A stretch of DNA of 16,934 nucleotides, taken from the NCBI GenBank assembly GCA_003151595.1, contig PLXW01000005.1, forward strand, positions 1,817 to 18,750. Direction: 5' to 3'. A program made the translations under genes and the position numbers. The stretch's first letter is position 1; each line of letters starts with the position of its first letter. The notes under the pieces are model-generated. The model was not told the origin of the DNA. It saw only the letters and a program-made list of their open reading frames with translations, and did no database searches. Shown here piece by piece: positions 12,891 to 16,934 of this stretch. This DNA is from Myxococcales bacterium. Its GTDB lineage: Bacteria > Myxococcota > Polyangia > Polyangiales > Polyangiaceae.

Positions 12891-12993
12891 CCCTCACCCC
12901 CCAGCCCCCTCTCCCGCAAGGGGAGAGGGGGAGGAGCCAACGCGTGATCTCTCCTCCCCTCTCCCCTTGCGGGAGAGGGGCCGGGGGTGAGGG
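12891..12993. repeat. Long GC-rich inverted repeat between convergent genes
   Basis: Left arm 12891-12936 and right arm 12951-12993 are reverse complements over about 43 bp, with three single-base length differences, around a 14-nt loop. Each arm also folds alone as a C-rich/G-rich stem (CCCCTCTCCC and its complement) with a GCAAG-type loop. The motif CCCTCACCCC followed by CTCTCCCGCAAGGGGAGAGG is the kind of repeated intergenic element found in many GC-rich genomes, so it is likely a REP/MITE-like unit present elsewhere. It lies between genes ending at 12890 (+) and 13017 (-) and could act as a bidirectional terminator. Confidence 0.85.
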
Positions 12994-13000
12994 TTCGTGC

Positions 13001-13018
13001 GATGCGCTGAAGCGCATC
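13001..13018 (-). terminator. Hairpin at the end of the TPR-protein gene
   Basis: GATGCGC (13001-13007) and GCGCATC (13012-13018) form a perfect 7-bp stem with a 4-nt loop, overlapping the stop codon of the minus-strand gene. No T-run follows, so termination is possible but unproven. The large inverted repeat lies directly beyond. Confidence 0.4.
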
Positions 13019-14087
13019 ACTCGAACGGAATCGTAATCCGCACGTCCCCCGGTCCAATCCCCACCCGCGTGCTCGCCGCGCTCGCCTGCGCATCCGGCGC
13101 CAGCACGAACATCAACACGCCCCCCGTCACCGCGGCGGCCCCCACGACCATCGTCACCGTCGCCGCGTCCGCGCGTGATCGCGCGCTCTCACGCACGCCG
13201 AACGCCGCGCTCGTGCATCCGCGTGCGGGGCAATCGCCGGCGACCGAGTCGTAGCTGCTCTTCGCGGCGAGCGCGACGCCCCCTCCGACACCGATCGCGA
13301 TCACGCCTGCGCCGCCGACCGCGACGCCGATCCAGCGGAGCGGGCTCGCGCTTCGTTCGTGCGCCTTCGCCACCGTCGCAGGCTCGATGGTCTCGCTGCG
13401 TGGTGCGGGCACCGATGGATTCGCTGCGGGCGTTGCCGTGCCGTCGCTCGCGATCGGCGGTGGAGGAGCAGGCTCCACGCGACACGACACGGCGACGTCA
13501 TGCAGATCGATCGTGCGCGCTTCCCCTTCGGCCAGCGTCATGTTGATCGTCGTGCACGCGCGCTCTCCCGCGCGAACCACGATCGCATGCGCCCCCGGAT
13601 CGAGCCCCTGCCACGCCGTGGGATCGCTCCCCGCGAACGGCTTCCCGTCGAGCATCACGTCGAGCGCCGGCGGGCGCCCCGCGATCGCGATCTTCGGGAT
13701 GCGCGCGTCGAGCGTCCCGGCCAGCGTCGCCGCTTCCTGCCGCGCGTCGCGCCCTTTGTCCGATTCGCGCGGGCTCGGCGGAAGGAGCGCGACCGCGCGC
13801 GCGAGGTCGCGTGCCTCGACGAGCTGCCCGGCCTCGATGAGGAGCTGCGCCGCTTCGAGCGCCGTCACCGGCGTGCTCGCCGTTCGGTACGCCTGCAGCG
13901 CGTGCTCGAGCGCCTCCTTCAGCTTCCCTTGCCGATGGAGCTCGCGCGCCTCGCGGTACAGGACCTTCGCCGCCTCCACTTGCTCCGGCGTAGGCGCCGC
14001 CGGCGTCGTGTCGGCGCGCGCCACGGCGGGGAGCGCGGCAAGCGCCAAGAACATCGCGGCGAGCAGCCAGCTATTCGATGCGGTCAT
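13017..14087 (-). CDS. Exported TPR/PEGA-like membrane protein
   Basis: The 356-residue protein begins with a signal peptide ending AVARA (cleavage after about residue 25). Residues 32-115 are helical and TPR-like (AKVLYREARELHRQGKLKEALEHALQAYR...). Residues 130-200 form a PEGA-like beta region (DVMLDGKPFAG, LDPGAHAIVVRAGER, EARTIDL). A Pro-rich linker leads to two hydrophobic segments (about 250-275 and 317-337) flanking a short Cys-containing loop. Its start overlaps the last 17 nt of the Ser/Thr kinase gene, giving translational coupling. This kinase plus exported TPR/PEGA pair is common in myxobacteria and suggests an envelope-associated partner or output of the kinase, though no function is known. 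No Shine-Dalgarno is present, in keeping with the overlap. The hairpin and long inverted repeat follow. Confidence 0.85.
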   Translation of the reverse strand: MTASNSWLLAAMFLALAALPAVARADTTPAAPTPEQVEAAKVLYREARELHRQGKLKEALEHALQAYRTASTPVTALEAAQLLIEAGQLVEARDLARAVALLPPSPRESDKGRDARQEAATLAGTLDARIPKIAIAGRPPALDVMLDGKPFAGSDPTAWQGLDPGAHAIVVRAGERACTTINMTLAEGEARTIDLHDVAVSCRVEPAPPPPIASDGTATPAANPSVPAPRSETIEPATVAKAHERSASPLRWIGVAVGGAGVIAIGVGGGVALAAKSSYDSVAGDCPARGCTSAAFGVRESARSRADAATVTMVVGAAAVTGGVLMFVLAPDAQASAASTRVGIGPGDVRITIPFE

Positions 14088-15387
14088 CGTCGTTGGTGGT
14101 GGAGCGCGCTCCAGGGACCTTACTCGCGGGCGGGCGCGCAGGCGACTTCCCCGAGCGTCGTGGCGAGCTGGGCGTGCGCGCAGGATCAGGCGGCGTCGCG
14201 TGCGGGGACGAAGGCTCCATCGTCACGGTGGCGACGGCCGACGCAGGCTCCGCGCTCGGCGTCACGCCCGGCACGATCGTTCCAGTCGGTGCAGTCGCTC
14301 CGCTCGCCGCGGGCGCGATCGTGTCGTCAGTCGATGGCGTCGCGCTCGGTCGCCGGAGCGCGAAGAAGACGAGCATCGCCAGCGCGACCACGATCCCCGC
14401 GATGACGAGCGCCCTCCTCTTGGGCGCCGCCCGCTCGCGCACCACCTCCACGTTCTCGTCGCTGAGCGAGAGATCGAGCGCGTCGGCCTCGCGCGCCCCT
14501 TGCGTCGCCTCGCTCCGAAACGCTTCGCCTCCGAACGGCGCCAGCGCCTCGGCCAGCGCGCGCGCGTTCGGCGGACGGAGCGCCGGGTCCTTCGCCAGGC
14601 AGCGATGCACCAGCTTCGCGAGCTCCGGCGCGATCGCCGGCTTCAGCGTGAGGAGCGCGGGCGGCTCCTGGCTCTCGATCTGATTGAGCACCGCGAGCAC
14701 CGTCTGCCCGTCGAACGGCTGCCTCCCCGCGAGCAGCTCGTAGAGCGTCACGCCGATGGCCCACACGTCCGCCCGCGCATCGACGTCCTTCGACGTGTGT
14801 ACCTGCTCCGGCGCCATGTACCGAGGCGTCCCGATCATCGCGTCGGTGAACGTGATCGCGCTCTCACCGCGCGCGACCGGTTGCTGGTACGCGGCGATGC
14901 CGAAGTCGAGCAGCTTCACGCGCTCCTTCCCGTCGGCGTCCTTCGCCAGAAAAATGTTCGACGGCTTCACGTCGCGATGCACGATCCCCGCTTCGTGCAT
15001 CGCCGCCAACGGCTTGGCGACCTGGAGCATGATCCCCACCGCGCCCCGCGGCGCCATCGCTCCGCCGCTGTGAATCCGATCGGCCAGCGTCTCGCCGACG
15101 AGCAGCTCCATCACGATGTAGATCGGCCCGCGCTCGGGCGCGACGATGTCGAAGACCCGCACCACGTAGTCGCTCTGGATGCGCGCCGCGACGCGCGCCT
15201 CGCGCACGAAGCGCTTGCGACGCACCTCTGCGGTCTGCGGGCTGCCGGGCTTCAGCACCTTCACCGCCACGCGCGACCCGAGTCCGAGATGGATCGCCTC
15301 GTACACGTCGCCCGACGCGCCCGACGCGAGCGCCCGCTCGATCTGGAACTTCCCGTCCAGCACGGTTCCGATCAGTGGCGACGGCAT
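14071..15387 (-). CDS. Membrane-anchored Hanks-type Ser/Thr protein kinase
   Basis: The 438-residue protein has a cytoplasmic kinase domain (about 14-275): glycine loop ASGASGDV (the first Gly of GxGxxG is replaced by Ala), Lys43 in AVKVLK, catalytic IVHRDVKPSNIFL (Asp139, Lys141, Asn144), DFG at 161-163, GTPRYMAPE (187-194) and DVWAIGVTLYELLAGRQPF. A single transmembrane segment (ALVIAGIVVALAMLVFFAL, about 326-344) leads to a Pro/Ser/Thr/Ala-rich extracytoplasmic tail with no sensor domain. The ATG at 15387 was chosen over 15447 because it precedes PLIGTVLDGKFQIERAL, the usual opening, and TATAAC lies 16 nt upstream. The gene overlaps the exported TPR protein gene by 17 nt. Activity looks intact. 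Possible targets are FHA proteins such as that at 10864-12261, by inference. Confidence 0.95.
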   Translation of the reverse strand: MPSPLIGTVLDGKFQIERALASGASGDVYEAIHLGLGSRVAVKVLKPGSPQTAEVRRKRFVREARVAARIQSDYVVRVFDIVAPERGPIYIVMELLVGETLADRIHSGGAMAPRGAVGIMLQVAKPLAAMHEAGIVHRDVKPSNIFLAKDADGKERVKLLDFGIAAYQQPVARGESAITFTDAMIGTPRYMAPEQVHTSKDVDARADVWAIGVTLYELLAGRQPFDGQTVLAVLNQIESQEPPALLTLKPAIAPELAKLVHRCLAKDPALRPPNARALAEALAPFGGEAFRSEATQGAREADALDLSLSDENVEVVRERAAPKRRALVIAGIVVALAMLVFFALRRPSATPSTDDTIAPAASGATAPTGTIVPGVTPSAEPASAVATVTMEPSSPHATPPDPARTPSSPRRSGKSPARPPASKVPGARSTTNDDDRIE

Positions 15388-15403
15388 GCGCGGGTACGAG
15401 GCC

Positions 15404-15409
15404 GTTATA
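15404..15409 (-). promoter_or_regulatory. Putative -10 of the kinase gene
   Basis: On the minus strand TATAAC lies 16 nt before the ATG at 15387. It is the most A+T-rich hexamer in the region. A matching -35 is not evident. Confidence 0.4.
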
Positions 15410-15420
15410 GCCCCGACGAT

Positions 15421-15461
15421 CGAAACACGCGAAGCGACCACCGTCACATGTGGGTGTTTCG
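15421..15461. promoter_or_regulatory. Inverted repeat in the divergent kinase/lipoprotein promoter region
   Basis: CGAAACAC (15421-15428) and GTGTTTCG (15454-15461) are perfect 8-bp arms, 25 nt apart, in the 200-bp region between divergent starts at 15387 and 15588. A nested CCAC...GTGG pair lies inside. It may be a paired operator controlling both genes. The rest of the 200 bp shows only the kinase -10 and the Shine-Dalgarno at 15577-15582. Confidence 0.4.
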
Positions 15462-15587
15462 GTGCGAGCGCCCGGCGTACAGCGAGGGGCGCGCAGTTCC
15501 GCGTTCATTGCACGAAGAGGCTCTCTTTCGCGGCGATCGCGCGCGGCACGATTCCTGGAATGCACCCCACTCGAACGGAGGATTCGA

Positions 15588-16619
15588 ATGGTCGATCGCG
15601 CGCGCCTTGGTTTCGTGATGGGGCTCGTCTCTCTCGTCGGGCTCGCGGGTTGCTCCGGCACGTCGGGCCTCACAGGTGGCGCTGACGGAGGATCGTCGAG
15701 CGGGTCGAGCTCCGGCTCCGGGGGCTCCGGATCGAGCTCGGGATCGTCCAGCAGCGGATCCTCGTCGAGCGGCTCGTCCAGCGGCTCGTCCTCCGGTTCC
15801 TCGGGCGGCTCGTCTTCGGGATCCTCGAGCTCCGGAGGGACCGAAGGCGACGACGGCGGCCTCGCGACGGACGCGGGCAACGCCAGCGGCGACGACGGCG
15901 GCACCGCGGCGTGCGGGTGCAACGGCAAGGTGGGCTGCGCCGTCTGGAGCAACGTCTACGTCTCCTGGTACGGCTTCAACGACAACTCGTGCGGCAGCGA
16001 GAGCCAGCACGGTTGCAACGACATCGCGTACGGCGGCCCCGTCTCGACGGCCGGTCAGTTCGGAACCCCGTACCCGAACGCCGGGAACATCAAGCACACG
16101 CAAGCCACCGAAGGCACCGGCACGTACGACGATCCGATCACCGCCGCCTCGTCGGCCGACACCGATCCGCAGAGCGTCACGTCGGGCAACCCGCGCCACA
16201 CGTTCGAGTCGTCGGGCGGCGCGACGCTCACGCCGGGGACCATCATCTACAACCCGGAGGTGAAGAAGTATTTCATCATGGAGGACTCGTGCATCGAGTG
16301 CGGCGACGAGTACGCCTGCATCGTCTCGCCCGAGGACACCGACGACGGCAAGGTCCCCGCGGGCTGCGTCCCCGGCAAGAACCTCCACATCGATTTCTGG
16401 ATGGGCCCCGAGACCAGCTCGGACACGAACGATCTGAACACGTGCGAGGGGAACTCGACGGTCGGCAGCGACTGGGTCGGCGGCGGCGGGCAGGTGATCA
16501 TCAACCCGCCGGACAACCTCCCGGTGGTCACCACGAAGCTCTACAGCGGCACCGGTAGCAGCACGGGAAAAGGGGGCTGCTGGACGTCGAACCAGGCCGG
16601 ACAGGTGACCTGCCCGTAA
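15588..16619 (+). CDS. Secreted lipoprotein with Ser/Gly linker and fungal-like domain
   Basis: The 343-residue protein has lipobox LAGC (Cys22), a roughly 60-residue Ser/Gly linker (about 31-90), then an Asp/Gly stretch. The domain of about 235 residues carries VYVSWYGFNDNSC, a CNDIAYGG segment, TGTYDDPITAAS, LTPGTIIYNPEVKKYFIMED, CIECGDEY and LHIDFWMGP. This order (WYG-NDNS; GTGTY-DPIT; GT-IY-P-KKYFIMED-C-EC; H-DFW-G) matches my recollection of a secreted family in fungi and streptomycetes with a double-psi beta-barrel-like build. The function is unknown to me; cell-wall or polysaccharide contact is a guess. Cysteines are numerous and fit an extracytoplasmic location. GGAGGA at 15577-15582, 5 nt before the ATG, sets the start. 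It is divergent from the kinase. Confidence 0.82.
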   Translation: MVDRARLGFVMGLVSLVGLAGCSGTSGLTGGADGGSSSGSSSGSGGSGSSSGSSSSGSSSSGSSSGSSSGSSGGSSSGSSSSGGTEGDDGGLATDAGNASGDDGGTAACGCNGKVGCAVWSNVYVSWYGFNDNSCGSESQHGCNDIAYGGPVSTAGQFGTPYPNAGNIKHTQATEGTGTYDDPITAASSADTDPQSVTSGNPRHTFESSGGATLTPGTIIYNPEVKKYFIMEDSCIECGDEYACIVSPEDTDDGKVPAGCVPGKNLHIDFWMGPETSSDTNDLNTCEGNSTVGSDWVGGGGQVIINPPDNLPVVTTKLYSGTGSSTGKGGCWTSNQAGQVTCP

Positions 16620-16682
16620 CGCGGCGCGCTTTCTCGGCGCTTTTGGGCGTTCCGGCGACTGATTCTCAGTGGCGTGGCGACA

Positions 16683-16716
16683 AACGGCGCCGACGTGCTA
16701 ACTCCACGTCGCCGTT
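16683..16716 (+). promoter_or_regulatory. Stem-loop in the EF-G leader
   Basis: AACGG plus CGACGTG (16683-16697, with a 3-nt CGC bulge) pairs with CACGTCG plus CCGTT (16705-16716), a 12-bp stem with a 7-nt loop. It lies 64 bp after the preceding stop and 56 bp before the EF-G GTG. It could terminate the upstream gene (no T-run) or act in the EF-G leader. A second short stem, TTCGCG/CGCGAA at 16734-16755 with a T- and C-rich loop, precedes the Shine-Dalgarno. Confidence 0.4.
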
Positions 16717-16771
16717 CTGAACCCCAAGCCCCCTTCGCGTTTTTTCCCCCGCGAAAAGTAGAGAGAATCCA

Positions 16772-16934
16772 GTGGCCGCTCGCATCCCCCTCGACCGCAT
16801 CCGCAACATCGGTATCTCGGCGCACATCGACTCGGGCAAGACGACGCTCACCGAGCGCATCTTGTTTTACACGGGCCGCATCCACAAAATTCACGAGGTT
16901 CGCGGCAAAGACGGCGTCGGCGCCAAGATGGACT
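16772..16934 (+). CDS. fusA: Elongation factor G, mitochondrial-like (spd) type, N-terminus only
   Basis: The first 54 codons of a translational GTPase run off the window. The GTG start has a GAGAGAA Shine-Dalgarno about 4 nt upstream. The reading is [20 protein letters not shown], then [20 protein letters not shown] and GAKMD. The G1 P-loop is AHIDSGKT (17-24). Ordinary bacterial EF-G has AHIDAGKT and a shorter EVHDGAATMDWM. The Ser and the [14 protein letters not shown] segment are as in mitochondrial EF-G1 and the spd-type EF-G of spirochaetes, planctomycetes and delta-proteobacteria. It should promote tRNA-mRNA translocation. The gene symbol is by family, since a second, canonical EF-G may exist in the genome. 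No ribosomal protein genes are adjacent on the visible side. Confidence 0.92.
   Translation, partial: MAARIPLDRIRNIGISAHIDSGKTTLTERILFYTGRIHKIHEVRGKDGVGAKMD

Noticed and set aside
12891..12993. Insertion sequence end or attachment site
   Set aside because: No transposase or integrase is nearby; the structure is a self-complementary intergenic repeat.

Overview
The window is very GC-rich DNA in which third codon positions are almost always G or C. Several surface lipoproteins carry Asp/Ala/Gly- or Ser/Gly-rich linkers. The gene types are a Hanks-type kinase paired with a TPR/PEGA-like exported protein, an FHA-sigma54 activator, a RIO kinase with a Pro/Arg tail, and an EF-G of the mitochondrial-like 'spd' type. 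Together these point to a myxobacterium (Myxococcota, probably the Polyangiales side). This is inferred from gene content, not from a marker-gene search. No rRNA, tRNA, CRISPR array, IS element or prophage was seen.

Layout. 1-207: gene-free, two oppositely oriented arrays of a degenerate hexamer around a small hairpin. 208-2229 (-): large unrecognised protein with a possible C-terminal winged helix. 2310-2633 (-) and 2710-3165 (+): divergent small hypothetical protein and Cys-rich lipoprotein. 3219-3990: small accessory-looking island with a ribbon-helix-helix protein (-), a minimal nucleotidyltransferase (MNT) antitoxin-type gene (+), and a stub of a HepT/HEPN toxin gene cut off after about 20 codons. 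The MNT/HepT pair lies between 20-bp near-identical direct repeats. 3974-4410 (-): cupin gene with an apparent one-base frameshift. 4427-4819 (-): STAS/SpoIIAA-like protein upstream of the cupin. 5041-5325 (+): small lipoprotein.

5343-6422 (-): seven-bladed Vgb-like propeller lipoprotein, directly behind a Kup potassium transporter (6436-8346, -). 8422-9222 (-): chlorite-dismutase/HemQ-family heme protein. 9319-9414 (+): possible 31-residue peptide. 9500-10837 (+): RIO kinase. 10864-12261 (+): FHA-sigma54 activator, followed by a Cys-rich lipoprotein (12267-12890, +). 12891-12993: long GC-rich inverted repeat lying between convergent genes. 13017-15387 (-): TPR/PEGA-like exported protein translationally overlapped with a membrane Ser/Thr kinase. 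15588-16619 (+): secreted lipoprotein with a Ser/Gly linker and a domain resembling a mainly fungal/actinobacterial secreted family. 16772-end (+): start of EF-G.

Two start-site styles recur. Some genes have a clear Shine-Dalgarno (2710, 3413-, 4410-, 5041, 6422-, 12267, 15588, 16772). Others have none, but carry a TAnnnT hexamer 6-7 nt before the start codon (3472, 9319, 10864), as expected for leaderless mRNAs. The most unusual material is the broken MNT/HepT locus with its flanking repeats, the mitochondrial-type EF-G, the palindrome that embeds the likely -10 of the FHA-sigma54 gene, and the fungal-like secreted domain.
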